From Photobacterium lucens (GTDB lineage Bacteria > Pseudomonadota > Gammaproteobacteria > Enterobacterales > Vibrionaceae), in the NCBI RefSeq assembly GCF_009873615.1, contig NZ_SSMG01000001.1, forward strand, positions 1,645 to 65,644: 64,000 nucleotides of DNA, written 5' to 3'. The translations under genes and the position numbers were made by a program. Under the pieces are notes generated by a model. The model made no database searches. It was not told the DNA's origin and saw nothing but the letters and a program-made list of their open reading frames with translations. The stretch's first letter is position 1. Every line of letters starts with the position of its first letter. Of the stretch, positions 19,986 through 31,262 are shown one piece after another.

Positions 19986-20912
19986 ATGCGCGATCGTGGC
20001 CCTATGATCGGCTTTTTCCTCGCATTAACAACGGCAGTCTTTTGGGGCGCGTTACCAATTGCGATGAAGCAAGCTGTTGAAGTGATGGACCCTTTTACCA
20101 TCGTTTGGTATCGATTTATTACCGCCTCTGTGGGTTTAGGCTTACTGTTAGGCTGGAAAAAACAGTTACCAAGCGTGTCAAATATTGGACGAGTCGGTGG
20201 CGTGATATTACTGGTTGCAAGCTTGGGGCTTGCTGGTAATTTCGTTCTGTTTAATAGCTCGTTGCAGTACCTTAATCCACCTGTTGTACAAGTTATTATC
20301 CAATTAGCGCCAGTGGGGCTGTTGGTGACCAGTGCATGGGTGTTTAAAGAAAAGCTCGCTAAACATCAGATCATTGGTGTGAGTTGTTTACTTGGCGGCC
20401 TTTTATTGTTTTTTAACGAACGCTTAATTGAGTTGTTTACCAGTTTTTCTGGTTATACTCTAGGTGTAAGTTTAGCAGTGGCGGCTGCCGTTGTGTGGGT
20501 GGTATATGGCCTTGCACAGAAGTGGTTGTTAAGGCAGTTTACATCAGCACAAATTTTGCTGATGATCTATGTGATCTGTGCCTTGATCTTAACGCCAATG
20601 GCACAACCTGAACAGATCTTTGCAATGGATGATCGTCAACTTGCGATGTTGATGTTCTGTTGTATTAATACGCTTGTTGGCTATGGTGCCTTTGCTGAAG
20701 CAATGTCACGTTGGCAAGCCTCGCAAGTGAGTGCAGTGATCACGCTGACTCCTTTGTTTACAATATTATTTGTCGATCTCGCCAGCCTTGCTTGGCCACA
20801 ATATGTTGCAGCGGTAACGCTGAATATCTGGGGTTACCTCGGAGCAATGGTCGTGGTAAGCGGTGCGATATGCTGTGCTATAGGCCATAAATTTATTCGC
20901 CAGCACAAATAA
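19986..20912 (+). CDS. DMT superfamily transporter (EamA, YhbE-like)
   Basis: A 308-residue inner-membrane protein with about ten hydrophobic segments in two EamA halves (roughly residues 8-145 and 160-300); the second opens YTLGVSLAVAAAVVWVVYGL. E. coli has a similar gene, yhbE, at the same place between rpmA and obgE. Substrate unknown; the family exports amino acids or metabolites. ATG 19986 is chosen because CTGGAG precedes it and it lies after the rpmA terminator; the frame opens earlier, through the terminator. Confidence 0.87.
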   Translation: MRDRGPMIGFFLALTTAVFWGALPIAMKQAVEVMDPFTIVWYRFITASVGLGLLLGWKKQLPSVSNIGRVGGVILLVASLGLAGNFVLFNSSLQYLNPPVVQVIIQLAPVGLLVTSAWVFKEKLAKHQIIGVSCLLGGLLLFFNERLIELFTSFSGYTLGVSLAVAAAVVWVVYGLAQKWLLRQFTSAQILLMIYVICALILTPMAQPEQIFAMDDRQLAMLMFCCINTLVGYGAFAEAMSRWQASQVSAVITLTPLFTILFVDLASLAWPQYVAAVTLNIWGYLGAMVVVSGAICCAIGHKFIRQHK

Positions 20913-20961
20913 TCAGGTCGATGACAAGTATTACTACATCATGATGCGTTGGTGATCATGA

Positions 20962-22170
<1,209 letters not shown>

Positions 22171-22191
22171 TCTGATTTGATTGTGTCGAAC

Positions 22192-22220
22192 AAGCCGTAC
22201 TGAGAGGTACGGCTTTTTTT
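22192..22220 (+). terminator. obgE terminator
   Basis: AAGCCGTAC/GTACGGCTTTTTTT with loop TGAGAG, about 20 bp after the obgE stop. Confidence 0.9.
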
Positions 22221-22298
22221 GTGCCTTATCAAAATAAAGTGTGATCGAATTCGATATGCTTAGTGGTATGAAAAGTAACCAATCATTATGGATGAGAC

Positions 22299-23102
22299 AT
22301 GGCAAGTTACACGGAGCGTGAAATAGCCCCACTTTCGGAACCAGAGCAAAGGGAAATCACACGATTGGCTATTTCAGCTGGTCAACGTTTATTACAGCAC
22401 GGCGCAGAAAGTGCCTTAGTAATGGATGTAACACGACGCTTAGGGTTGGCGTTAGGGGTAGAAAGTGTTGAAGTATCATTGTCTGCCAGTTCTATGGTGA
22501 TCAGTACTCGCCATATGGGAAGCTGTATTACTACCACTCGCCAATGCCAAGACGGTGGGATCAATATGCAGATTGTCACTGAGATCCAACGGATCTGTAT
22601 TTTGACTGAACGTGGCTTAATGGATCTTAGAGATGTTCATAACAAACTCGAGCAAATTCAACCCCAGCGTTATCCTCGCTTGTTAGTGATCATTATGATC
22701 GGTCTTTCTTGTGCTTCATTCAGCCGCTTAGCTGGTGGCGATTGGCCTGTTTTCTTTGTTACCTTTATTGCTTCTTCTATTGGTATGTTCGTCCGCCAAG
22801 AAATTGCCCATTGTCATTTCAACCCTTTGATTAATTTTGCTTTCACTGCATTTGTCACGACACTTATTTCAGGCTTTGCTCAGGTGTATCAAATAGGCGA
22901 TAAGCCTTTTATCGCCATGGCTTCTTCTGTGTTAATGCTCGTACCGGGTTTTCCTTTAATTAATGCTGTTGCTGATATGGTGAAAGGCTATCCATCGATG
23001 GGATTAGCGCGATGGACAATGGCGAGCTTACTGACGTTAGCTACTTGCATTGGCATTGTTGCAGCAATGAACGTGCTGAATGTGTGGGGGTGGTTGTTAT
23101 GA
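22299..23102 (+). CDS. yjjP: ThrE-type exporter subunit YjjP (DUF1212)
   Basis: A 267-residue protein of the threonine/serine exporter family. A cytoplasmic N-terminal region (about 115 residues, with GQRLLQHGAESALVMDVTRRLGLALG) is followed by about five membrane segments. In E. coli YjjP and YjjB together are reported to export succinate; in actinobacteria both halves are fused as ThrE. The start ATG overlaps weak GGATGAGAC. It overlaps yjjB by 4 bp, supporting a two-subunit transporter. Confidence 0.87.
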   Translation: MASYTEREIAPLSEPEQREITRLAISAGQRLLQHGAESALVMDVTRRLGLALGVESVEVSLSASSMVISTRHMGSCITTTRQCQDGGINMQIVTEIQRICILTERGLMDLRDVHNKLEQIQPQRYPRLLVIIMIGLSCASFSRLAGGDWPVFFVTFIASSIGMFVRQEIAHCHFNPLINFAFTAFVTTLISGFAQVYQIGDKPFIAMASSVLMLVPGFPLINAVADMVKGYPSMGLARWTMASLLTLATCIGIVAAMNVLNVWGWLL

Positions 23103-23575
23103 ATGCGTTGTTGGAGCTTCTGATCGCACTTGGCAATGATATGTTTTTTGCGATGATCCCTGCGGTTGGTTTTGCATTAGTGTTTAACGTACCGCCAAAA
23201 GCACTGAAGTACTGTGCCATCGGTGGCGGATTAGGACATGGGACTCGCTTTCTTTTAATGCATTGGGGGATGCCGATTGAGTGGGCAACACTTGCCGCTG
23301 CCACGGTGGTGGGAATGATCGGTGTGCACTGGTCACACCGCTTTTTAGCTCACCCGAAAGTGTTTACGGTCGCGGCGATGATCCCTATGGTGCCTGGTGT
23401 GTTTGCTTACAAGGCAATGATTGCAATAGTGGAGATCAACCATCGTGGTTTTTCGATGGAGCTATGGGGGGTGATGATTGAGAATGTGTTAAAAGCGATC
23501 TTTATCATTGCCGCCTTAGCAATTGGCTTAGCCATGCCGGGATTATTGTTCTATCGCCGTCGTCCTGTGGTATAA
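23099..23575 (+). CDS. yjjB: ThrE-type exporter subunit YjjB (DUF3815)
   Basis: A 158-residue integral membrane protein with about four to five hydrophobic segments. FNVPPKALKYCAIGGGLGHGTRF and AAMIPMVPGVFAYKAM match the C-terminal half of ThrE exporters. Start is ATG 23099 within the yjjP stop region (ATGA overlap); a longer in-frame ORF from 23012 is wholly inside yjjP and is not used. Partner of YjjP. folA begins 35 bp downstream with its own good ribosome-binding site. Confidence 0.87.
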   Translation: MNALLELLIALGNDMFFAMIPAVGFALVFNVPPKALKYCAIGGGLGHGTRFLLMHWGMPIEWATLAAATVVGMIGVHWSHRFLAHPKVFTVAAMIPMVPGVFAYKAMIAIVEINHRGFSMELWGVMIENVLKAIFIIAALAIGLAMPGLLFYRRRPVV

Positions 23576-23610
23576 CCTAGCTTCACGAATTTAAAAGGAG
23601 ATCCCTAAAG

Positions 23611-24093
23611 ATGAAGATCAGTATGATCGCTGCAATGGCACATGATCGAGTAATTGGAAAAGAAAATGCGATGCCATGGCATTTGCCTGCTGATTTTGCT
23701 TGGTTTAAGCAATGTACTTTAGGGAAGCCTGTGGTGATGGGACGTAAGACGTTTGAATCGATAGGTCGTCCACTACCAGGTCGCCATAATATTGTGATCA
23801 GCCGAAATCCTGACTTTCATGCTGAAGGGATCACGGTGGTTGGTGATATTAATGCTGCAAAGCAAGCAGCTGGCGATGTTGAAGAGCTGATGATCATCGG
23901 TGGTGGCAGTATTTACCAAGCTTGTTTAGCGCAAGCTGATTGTCTGTATTTGACGTTTATTGATGCTGATCTTGATGGTGATACACGTTTTCCTGAGTGG
24001 GGTAATGGTTGGCATCAAGTGAGTACAGAGCATTACGCTGCTGATGAAAAAAATGCGTATGCGATGGACTTTACTGTGCTTGAACGTGATTAA
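23611..24093 (+). CDS. folA: Dihydrofolate reductase
   Basis: 160 residues; reduces dihydrofolate to tetrahydrofolate with NADPH; the target of trimethoprim. Catalytic region MIAAMAHDRVIGKENAMPWHLPADFAWFK, cofactor-binding VVMGRKTFESIGRPLPGR and IIGGGSIYQ are all present. The acidic active-site residue is the Asp in LPADFAWF. AAGGAG precedes the ATG. Convergent with apaH. Confidence 0.97.
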   Translation: MKISMIAAMAHDRVIGKENAMPWHLPADFAWFKQCTLGKPVVMGRKTFESIGRPLPGRHNIVISRNPDFHAEGITVVGDINAAKQAAGDVEELMIIGGGSIYQACLAQADCLYLTFIDADLDGDTRFPEWGNGWHQVSTEHYAADEKNAYAMDFTVLERD

Positions 24094-24102
24094 TTAAATG
24101 TA

Positions 24103-24132
24103 AATAATGCCCACAAAATGGTGGGCATTATT
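24103..24132. terminator. Bidirectional terminator folA/apaH
   Basis: AATAATGCCCAC/GTGGGCATTATT, loop AAAATG, between convergent genes. The T-runs are short and interrupted. Confidence 0.75.
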
Positions 24133-24154
24133 CTATTTTCTAACACTACGCAAG

Positions 24155-24970
24155 TTAATAGATTGGACACTCAGTAACAAAGCGTTTGCCATCTTCCCAG
24201 CGCAGCATGGTTAAACTATTACCCCATACACAGCCGGTATCAAGCCCGATACAGTGCTCATCGGTATGTCCCATTAGTGCCGCCCAATGACCGAAGATAA
24301 TGGTTTTCTCAATCGGCTCTGCACGTTTTACTTCAAACCATGGGATTAAACTGCCGACGTCTGGATTTCCCGGCTCCACTTTACAATGCATATCTAAACG
24401 CCCATCTGGTTCGCAAAAGCGCATACGGGTAAAGCTATTGATGGTATAGCGAAGTTGCTCTAATTCACTCAGATCTTTTTGCCAAAAATCAGGCCCATCG
24501 CCATACATGTTTTCTAACAGCCATACATAGCGATCGGATTGTAGCAGGGCCTCGACATGGCGGGCTTGTTGACGTGCTGTTGCCAGTGACCATTGTGGGC
24601 TAATGCCTGCGTGTACCATCACAAGAGGAAAGTCAGGGTGCTCTGCTAATAGTGGCTGGTGGCGCAACCAATCTAATAATTCATTGCAGTCAGGCGCTTC
24701 TAAAATCGCTTGGGTTTTATCACTAGGCTTCAAACGTGCTAATCCGTTTGCCGCTGCAAGTAAATGTAAATCGTGATTACCTAAAATTACTTGGGCGCTA
24801 TCACCTAATGATTTTACAAAGCGTAGGGTTTCCAATGACTCTGGACCACGAGCCACCAGATCGCCAGCAAGCCATAGTTGATCGTATTCTGGATTGAAGT
24901 TTGCTTGAGAAAGGAGCTTTTTTAGATCAGGTAAGCAGCCCTGAATATCACCAACAAGGTAGGTTGCCAT
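24155..24970 (-). CDS. apaH: Symmetrical bis(5'-nucleosyl)-tetraphosphatase
   Basis: A 271-residue metallophosphatase cleaving Ap4A to two ADP; in E. coli it also removes Np4 caps from RNA. The metallophosphoesterase motifs are GDIQGC, GDLVARGPES and GNHDLHLLA in the first 80 residues, and HAGISPQW further on. It is the last gene of the lptD-surA-pdxA-rsmA-apaG-apaH cluster, 34 bp after apaG. Confidence 0.96.
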   Translation of the reverse strand: MATYLVGDIQGCLPDLKKLLSQANFNPEYDQLWLAGDLVARGPESLETLRFVKSLGDSAQVILGNHDLHLLAAANGLARLKPSDKTQAILEAPDCNELLDWLRHQPLLAEHPDFPLVMVHAGISPQWSLATARQQARHVEALLQSDRYVWLLENMYGDGPDFWQKDLSELEQLRYTINSFTRMRFCEPDGRLDMHCKVEPGNPDVGSLIPWFEVKRAEPIEKTIIFGHWAALMGHTDEHCIGLDTGCVWGNSLTMLRWEDGKRFVTECPIY

Positions 24971-25004
24971 AGTGCTCTCGTATTGAGGAAAGTGAGTGAT
25001 ACAG

Positions 25005-25388
25005 CTAGTGGATTATATTGGGCATCGCCAAACGAAATGGAGCGATGTCCACTTTAAAGCTGTTACCGTTCCCGTCTTCCATAATGTAATGGCCTTGCAT
25101 CACACCGATCGGGGTATCGATAATTGTACCACTGGTGTAGGTATAGTCATCACTTGCTTCAATCACAGGTTGTTTGCCGACGACACCTTCGCCATCGATG
25201 ACTAACTTTTTGCCATTGGCATCGGTGATCAACCAGTGGCGTTTAAGTAGCTGGGCTTGACCTCGACCAAGATTATGAATGGTGATGGTATAGGAAAAAA
25301 CGTAACGGTTTTCATCAGGCTCAGATTGATCGGCGAGATAATGGGTAACAACATAACATTTGATTGTTGGGGGAGAAGTAATACTCAC
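25005..25388 (-). CDS. apaG: ApaG protein (DUF525)
   Basis: About 127 residues; a fibronectin-III-like fold protein of unclear biochemical role (reported links to Co2+/Mg2+ resistance). NRYVFSYTITIHNLGRGQAQLL, HWLITDANG, GEGVVGKQP and GTIIDTPIGVMQGHY match E. coli ApaG (125 residues). I prefer a GTG start at 25388, 8 bp after AAAGGA; the ATG at 25397 overlaps that site. Its position between rsmA and apaH is conserved. Confidence 0.92.
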   Translation of the reverse strand: MSITSPPTIKCYVVTHYLADQSEPDENRYVFSYTITIHNLGRGQAQLLKRHWLITDANGKKLVIDGEGVVGKQPVIEASDDYTYTSGTIIDTPIGVMQGHYIMEDGNGNSFKVDIAPFRLAMPNIIH

Positions 25389-25445
25389 AGACAACATCCT
25401 TTTGCTTATGATCTTCTTTCATTCTAGCTTTATTCAAACACAAAG

Positions 25446-25484
25446 AAAGAAAAACCCCGATAACCGTGAGGCTCTCGGGGTTTT
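25446..25484 (-). terminator. Terminator between rsmA and apaG
   Basis: CCCCGAGA...TCGGGG with T-run on the minus strand, directly after rsmA. It lies within the otherwise co-directional cluster, so apaG-apaH expression needs read-through or a separate promoter. Confidence 0.82.
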
Positions 25485-25507
25485 CGTGTAACGCACTTCA
25501 AATAAAT

Positions 25508-26332
25508 TTAGGCGTTCTCATCTTTTTGGTAATTGGCATCTAACCAGTTAGCCATCGCAACAAACTGTTCAACAGTGATGTTTTCAGGGCGGTGAGATGG
25601 GTTAATACCTAGCGCTTCTAACTGTTCAGCAGTAAATAGTGCTTTGTAACAGTTACGGATAGTTTTACGACGCTGGTTAAAGCCTTCACGACATACGCGA
25701 TCTAACCATTTTAGGTTAGTACATGGGTATGGCAGTGTTTCGTAAGGAGTTAGACGTACTACTGCTGAATCTACTTTTGGTGCTGGTACGAAAGACTCAG
25801 GCGGTACTTCCAGTACTGGCATTACACGACAGTAGTATTGTGCCATGACCGTTAGACGACCATATGCTTTGCTACCTGGGCCTGCCGCAAGACGATTAAC
25901 CACTTCTTTCTGTAGCATGAAGTGCATGTCTTGCACATCTTTGTGGAATTCAAAAATGTGGAACATTAAAGGGGTTGAGATGTTGTATGGCAAGTTACCA
26001 AAAATACGTAGCTTATTGTTTTCTTTAATAAGTTGCGTAAAGTCAAAGCGCATCGCATCACCTTGGTGGATCGTTAGCTTTGAAGCTAGATCTGGGTGAT
26101 TCTCAAGGCGCTCTGCAAGATCACGGTCAAGTTCGATAACAGTAAATTTATCAACTAGTTTACCGACTTGCTCTGTGATTGCACCTAGACCAGGGCCGAT
26201 CTCAACTAAGTTCTGACCTGGTTTCGGGTTAATTGCTGACACAATGCCATCAATGATGTACGGATCGTTCAAAAAGTTCTGGCCAAAGCGCTTACGGGCG
26301 CGGTGACCTAGATGGACTTGATCGCTGCTCAT
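25508..26332 (-). CDS. rsmA: 16S rRNA (adenine(1518)-N6/adenine(1519)-N6)-dimethyltransferase
   Basis: The KsgA enzyme that dimethylates two adjacent adenines near the 3' end of 16S rRNA; its loss gives kasugamycin resistance. 274 residues. SAM-binding [13 protein letters not shown] and catalytic NLPYNIS (about residue 117) are present, with FGQNFLND at the N-terminus. It overlaps pdxA by 4 bp. Confidence 0.97.
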   Translation of the reverse strand: MSSDQVHLGHRARKRFGQNFLNDPYIIDGIVSAINPKPGQNLVEIGPGLGAITEQVGKLVDKFTVIELDRDLAERLENHPDLASKLTIHQGDAMRFDFTQLIKENNKLRIFGNLPYNISTPLMFHIFEFHKDVQDMHFMLQKEVVNRLAAGPGSKAYGRLTVMAQYYCRVMPVLEVPPESFVPAPKVDSAVVRLTPYETLPYPCTNLKWLDRVCREGFNQRRKTIRNCYKALFTAEQLEALGINPSHRPENITVEQFVAMANWLDANYQKDENA

Positions 26333-27339
26333 GCTTGTTTATCTACCAATTCGAGGGCGTGAGATAGCGCTGTCCAAAGGCTACCTGTATCTGCCTGTCC
26401 GGTACCTGCGAGTTCCAGTGCGGTACCATGATCTACTGAAGTTCGGATAAAGGGCAGTCCTAACGTAATGTTAACGGATTTACCGAAGCCTTTGTATTTC
26501 AGCACCGGTAGCCCTTGATCGTGATACATTGCTAATACCGTATCGGCATCAGTTAAATATTTTTGTTGGAAAATAGTATCAGCCGGTAATGGGCCGATAA
26601 GATCCATATTCTCTTGCTGGCGCAGTTGTTCAAGAGTTGGAGAAATTACTTCAATTTCTTCGCGTCCTAAACACCCGTCCTCACCAGCATGAGGATTTAA
26701 ACCGCACACGTAAATTTTCGGCGATGGAATACCGAATTTACTCACCAGATCAGCATGTAAGATTCGAATTACTTGCTTTAATCTTGCTTCAGTAATGGCT
26801 TTAGATACACAGCCAAGAGGAATGTGAGTAGTCACTAGTGCAACTCGTAATCCCTCGGTAGCAAGCATCATCACAACCTGTGCGGTTTCTGATTGTTGTG
26901 CAAAAAACTCGGTATGACCACTAAATGAGACGCCCGCTCGGTTAATAACCCCTTTATGTACAGGGCCTGTTACGAGCGCAGCGAACTCGCCATTTATACA
27001 TCCTTCAGCTGCGCGTTGTAGCGTCGATAGCACATACATGCCGTTTCGTTCGTCCAACAAGCCTGGAATAACATCAACGGCACTATCAATTTGCGCCACG
27101 GTGATAGTTCCAGCTTGATGCGGTTTTGCTGCAAGTTCTGGCTGATAGGGTAAAACGGTTAGTGGTAAACCTAATTTAGCCGCACGTTCTACCATAACCT
27201 GTGCGTCAGCACAAATAACAAGTTGATGCGGCCAATCTTGCTGACACAAGGCAATGACTAAATCAGGGCCTATTCCAGCAGGCTCACCAGGGGTAATTGC
27301 AATCCGTTGCGTGTTAGTCACTGTACTTGTGTTAGTCAT
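26329..27339 (-). CDS. pdxA: 4-hydroxythreonine-4-phosphate dehydrogenase
   Basis: A pyridoxal-5'-phosphate biosynthesis enzyme, NAD-dependent. 336 residues; [13 protein letters not shown] at the N-terminus, the metal-ligand histidines in SGHTEFFA and [11 protein letters not shown], and [13 protein letters not shown] match the family. AAGG precedes the ATG. It overlaps surA by 8 bp and rsmA by 4 bp, so the three are a tight operon. Confidence 0.96.
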   Translation of the reverse strand: MTNTSTVTNTQRIAITPGEPAGIGPDLVIALCQQDWPHQLVICADAQVMVERAAKLGLPLTVLPYQPELAAKPHQAGTITVAQIDSAVDVIPGLLDERNGMYVLSTLQRAAEGCINGEFAALVTGPVHKGVINRAGVSFSGHTEFFAQQSETAQVVMMLATEGLRVALVTTHIPLGCVSKAITEARLKQVIRILHADLVSKFGIPSPKIYVCGLNPHAGEDGCLGREEIEVISPTLEQLRQQENMDLIGPLPADTIFQQKYLTDADTVLAMYHDQGLPVLKYKGFGKSVNITLGLPFIRTSVDHGTALELAGTGQADTGSLWTALSHALELVDKQA

Positions 27340-28633
27340 TATTTACCTTATTCATTTGTTCAATGTAAGCACCTGCACGCAGATCTTGTAGCCAGGTTTG
27401 CGCTTCTTCATTGAACTTACGGTTAAAGAGAATTTGGGCTGCGCGGTTTTTCATTGCAGCATCAGTACGATCGACTTTACGGCGACCTTCTACTTCTACA
27501 ATGTGCCAACCAAACGCTGATTTAAACGGTTCGCTGATTTTATCAACAGGTAGCGTTTCTACTTTGTCTTTAAATGCTGGTGCATACATATCTGGCACTT
27601 GCCAACCTAGTTCACCGCCATTAGCTGCTGAACCTGGATCTTGGCTGTAAGCTTTCGCTGCTGCTGCAAAGCTTTGTTTACCACTAATGATACGCTGGCG
27701 AATTTGCTCAAGCTCTTTTTTCGCTGCTGCATCGCTTAGGATCACTGATGGTTTGATCAAAATGTGACGAGCTTTCACTTCAACCACAGAGACACTAGGC
27801 ATGCCTTTTACGTCGTTGATCTTTAGGATGTGGTAACCCACACCACTGCGGAATGGACCAATGATCGCATTTTTTCCATTATTTTGGATTTGATCGGCAA
27901 AAATGGTTGGCATTTCTTCTTTGCTCATCCACCCCCATTCTCCACCTTTTAAGGCTTTAGGACCTTTTGAGTAGCGGTAAGCCAGTTGCGAGAAATCAGC
28001 CCCTTTTTTAAGCTGAGTAACAATGTCTTCTGCTTCTTGTTTCGCTTTATCACGCGCTGCTTTGTCGGCATCTTCATCAACACGAATTTGGATTTGGCTG
28101 ATGTTGTATTGCACGTTTTGCTGTGTTTGCTTAGCCATTTGTTTCGCTAGTGCATCCACTTCTTGCGGCAGAATATTTACACGCTTACGCACAATGATGG
28201 TACGTGCTTCTGATGCAAGCATATCGTTTCGCATTTGCTCACGGAACATTGGGTAAGAGATCCCAGCCTTTGCTAATGTTTGGCGAAGTTGATCGACTGT
28301 CATACCACGTTGTTTAGCAACATCGGCAATCGCTTGATCTAATTGGCTATCATCAATACGGATCCCAAGCTGTTTTGCTTGCTGGATCTGCAAGTTTTCC
28401 ATGATCAGTTTATCCATCACTTGCTGACGCAAAATGTCATTAGGTGGCAACTGTTGGTGTTCTTCAGCAGCGTTTAGATGAACGGTTTTAAGCATTGCGT
28501 TAACGTCGCTTTGTAGGATCACTCCATCGTTAACAGTCATGACAACTTGATCTAGCTCTTGAGGTGCCGCCATGCTGGTTGCTGACATGCCCATCATCAT
28601 TAGACTAAGTACAGAATACTTCCACTTTTTCAT
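27332..28633 (-). CDS. surA: Periplasmic chaperone and peptidyl-prolyl isomerase SurA
   Basis: 433 residues; escorts outer-membrane proteins such as LptD to the BAM complex. Signal peptide (cleavage after SMA near residue 22), an N-terminal SurA chaperone domain (with [20 protein letters not shown]), then two parvulin domains at about residues 175-275 ([13 protein letters not shown]) and 285-390 ([14 protein letters not shown]). Situated directly after lptD, its client, on the same strand. Confidence 0.96.
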   Translation of the reverse strand: MKKWKYSVLSLMMMGMSATSMAAPQELDQVVMTVNDGVILQSDVNAMLKTVHLNAAEEHQQLPPNDILRQQVMDKLIMENLQIQQAKQLGIRIDDSQLDQAIADVAKQRGMTVDQLRQTLAKAGISYPMFREQMRNDMLASEARTIIVRKRVNILPQEVDALAKQMAKQTQQNVQYNISQIQIRVDEDADKAARDKAKQEAEDIVTQLKKGADFSQLAYRYSKGPKALKGGEWGWMSKEEMPTIFADQIQNNGKNAIIGPFRSGVGYHILKINDVKGMPSVSVVEVKARHILIKPSVILSDAAAKKELEQIRQRIISGKQSFAAAAKAYSQDPGSAANGGELGWQVPDMYAPAFKDKVETLPVDKISEPFKSAFGWHIVEVEGRRKVDRTDAAMKNRAAQILFNRKFNEEAQTWLQDLRAGAYIEQMNKVNND

Positions 28634-28678
28634 TTATATTCCATCAGGTTATGAGGCGGTATAAGTACCGCCTAAACA

Positions 28679-31102
28679 TTAATTATTAAGAGTGAACGGA
28701 TCGCCGTAAGACAAAATATTACCGCCATCATCCGATGATTGACCAAATGACGGCCCAGCACCTTGTAAACCCAGTAAGCTGAACGAGAAGCTTACGTTGC
28801 TATCGTATTCAGTAAAGTCTTGTGACAGTGGATCTTTTGCATATCGATTGTAGCTAAGACCAATCATCCAACACGCTGAGCGGTAAGTGAAGCCAACTTT
28901 ACTTTCCAGCATTTTATTTACATTCATGTCTTGGAAATAGTCCGCTTTGACATCAATGTTATCACTCACAGGGAAGCCGACGGATAAACCTAATTGTGAA
29001 ATACCATCACGCTTATCTTTGGTTCCTGGAATAATTGGGTTCGGGTTATTTACGTATTTGGTTAAGTAATCACTAGATACGTAACGGTAGCTTGGTTGAA
29101 CAAAGACACCACCATTACGGTATTCAACGGTGGTACTACCTTGCTGAATTTCATTCTCACTTGAGTCATATTGCATTGAGCTCTTTAGGAACAAGTTATC
29201 ATCAAGGTTAAATTCTGTTTCAAGCGCGGTTGCCGAATAACTTTTTGCTTCTTTGTTATCCGTACCTTGGTTTACTGGTTTATCAATATAGAAGATTTGA
29301 CCTACAGATAAGCTAAATCGTTCCTTAAAATCTTCGTCAAAGTAACGGGTTGATGCACCAATTGTGAATTGGTTCGCAGGGGCGATGTAGTCACTACCGC
29401 TATAGGTACGATCGCTAAATAAGCCATAGTAGTCTTGTTGTAAGCGAGTTGAATCATAACCACCACCAACGTAATCAAATGGGTTATAAATCCCTTTTTG
29501 ATCGACATCTTTAATGTATAGGTATTGAATCTGCGGTTCTAAACTTTGGGTATAGTGACTGCCTAAGATAGAGGTATCGCGTTCAAAGTAGAGGCTGCTG
29601 TTAACTCGAAACTCAGGAACAACACGATCAACATTATCTTTTAGAGTGGTTAACCCTGATTCTTTCTTGTCTTGATTGTAATGGGCGTAGTTAACTTTTG
29701 CTTGTGTGGTTACTGACCACCAAGGTGTTGCATAAGGCAGGGTTAACGTCGGTTCTAACGTTATGCGATCTGCTGTTGGCTTATTTTTAGCATCGTTATC
29801 GAACTTACTGATGCTCATAGGCATCTTGAAATCGAGTCCGTAGCCTAAATTATTACGATAGTAAGTGGATGATAGCTGAGGCATTAAGCGGTATTGAGTA
29901 CCTTGTCCATCCATTGTTAGAGGCTGGAAGTCACGCACCATTAGCATGGTATCCCAGTTGGCATTACGGTAAGACACTTCTGCTGTCTGTAGCAGGTTGT
30001 TATCTTCACGCTCACCAATGCTGGAATCTAAGCCGCTGTCAAAGTATTCATAATCACTGACCTTGCTATAGTCAATATTAACTAACCAGTTTTGATCAAT
30101 GATCCCGTTATGCTTCCATTGGAAACCCCAACGTTTATCGTAATCAGTCTTCTTATCTCGCCCCATGTATTCGCCAATTAACTGACCTTCACCGAAATCA
30201 GTTAGGTAGCGGAACTTCGCCGTCGTTTGTAGACCACGGTGGTTCATGTATTTAGGCGTTAGCGTTAAATCGTAGTTCGGTGCGATATTCCAGTAGAATG
30301 GCGCTTCATACTCCATACCGTTTCGTGAACCATAGGTTAACGTTGGGTATAGGAAACCTGTCATACGTTCATCTGTTACGGGTACACGTAACCAAGGTAA
30401 ATAGAATACAGGCACATCAAGCACTTCAAAGCGCGCGTTGTAGAGATCGGCAAAAGGCGATTCACCATCACGCTCTAGCGATCCTGCCGCAAAGCGCCAG
30501 CTTTTATCGCCTTCAGGACAGGTGGTGTAGGTACCGTCTTTCATTTTGTAGAATTGGGTACCATCAACATTACGCTTGTCGATTTGCTCTGCTTCACCAC
30601 GACCTGCCTGACAGGTCATACGGTAGACGGCATCATCCATTTGTGAATCTTTGGTATCAAGATCACTTTGTAACTGTTTGGCTTCCATTTCAATACCACC
30701 ATCGTGGTAGAAAACGTTGCCCTTGGCGGTAACAATATTTTCTGGTTGTTTTAGTGTTACCTTATCTGCTGCAATAGTACGGGTACCTTGCTGAACAATT
30801 ACATCACCAGTGTAAACAGCTTGATGCTCGTTCTGAGCTTTTGCACTGTCTGCTTCAATGTGTATTGGTAAGTTATTGGTATCTTCTTTGCGATCTTTTG
30901 GCGCGATACAAACACCACGTACCATAGCTAAAGGATCATTAGCGATTGCTTCATTTGTGCTTTGATCTTCTGCTACAGCATGTTTATTGTTGATATCTTT
31001 ATGTAAAGAAGTGGCATCTTCTGCCATCGCCGGACCATATATGGCAAGGCCAATCATGGTGGCAAGTAAGCTGTGAGAGGTAAGTGACATCAGATTCAAC
31101 AT
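28679..31102 (-). CDS. lptD: LPS-assembly protein LptD
   Basis: The outer-membrane beta-barrel that inserts lipopolysaccharide into the outer leaflet with LptE. 807 residues: a signal peptide to about residue 27 (PAMA), an OstA jellyroll domain (about 75-180, IHIEADSAKAQN, VYTGDVIVQQG), then the barrel. Cysteines are at 65, 164, 195 and 744; E. coli has two adjacent C-terminal cysteines, here only one (SACWMIG). A second ATG at 31090 is better spaced from AGGA than the first. Heads the surA-pdxA-rsmA-apaGH cluster. Confidence 0.95.
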   Translation of the reverse strand: MLNLMSLTSHSLLATMIGLAIYGPAMAEDATSLHKDINNKHAVAEDQSTNEAIANDPLAMVRGVCIAPKDRKEDTNNLPIHIEADSAKAQNEHQAVYTGDVIVQQGTRTIAADKVTLKQPENIVTAKGNVFYHDGGIEMEAKQLQSDLDTKDSQMDDAVYRMTCQAGRGEAEQIDKRNVDGTQFYKMKDGTYTTCPEGDKSWRFAAGSLERDGESPFADLYNARFEVLDVPVFYLPWLRVPVTDERMTGFLYPTLTYGSRNGMEYEAPFYWNIAPNYDLTLTPKYMNHRGLQTTAKFRYLTDFGEGQLIGEYMGRDKKTDYDKRWGFQWKHNGIIDQNWLVNIDYSKVSDYEYFDSGLDSSIGEREDNNLLQTAEVSYRNANWDTMLMVRDFQPLTMDGQGTQYRLMPQLSSTYYRNNLGYGLDFKMPMSISKFDNDAKNKPTADRITLEPTLTLPYATPWWSVTTQAKVNYAHYNQDKKESGLTTLKDNVDRVVPEFRVNSSLYFERDTSILGSHYTQSLEPQIQYLYIKDVDQKGIYNPFDYVGGGYDSTRLQQDYYGLFSDRTYSGSDYIAPANQFTIGASTRYFDEDFKERFSLSVGQIFYIDKPVNQGTDNKEAKSYSATALETEFNLDDNLFLKSSMQYDSSENEIQQGSTTVEYRNGGVFVQPSYRYVSSDYLTKYVNNPNPIIPGTKDKRDGISQLGLSVGFPVSDNIDVKADYFQDMNVNKMLESKVGFTYRSACWMIGLSYNRYAKDPLSQDFTEYDSNVSFSFSLLGLQGAGPSFGQSSDDGGNILSYGDPFTLNN

Positions 31103-31262
31103 TCCTGTATCAGTTTGAGAGCAAGGCGAATAATTGCGCTTTTTACAAGCATTCCCGATAAATGACAGCTATCATAATGCAAATTCGACCAGACAGCATC
31201 TTTTCAGCGCATGCTGTTGGGTAAACCTTGAAAAAATTTAACAAATTACCAGAGAGTATAGA

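Noticed and set aside
23012-23098. Longer yjjB start at 23012
   Set aside because: It lies in another frame of yjjP, and ATG 23099 shows the usual ATGA coupling.
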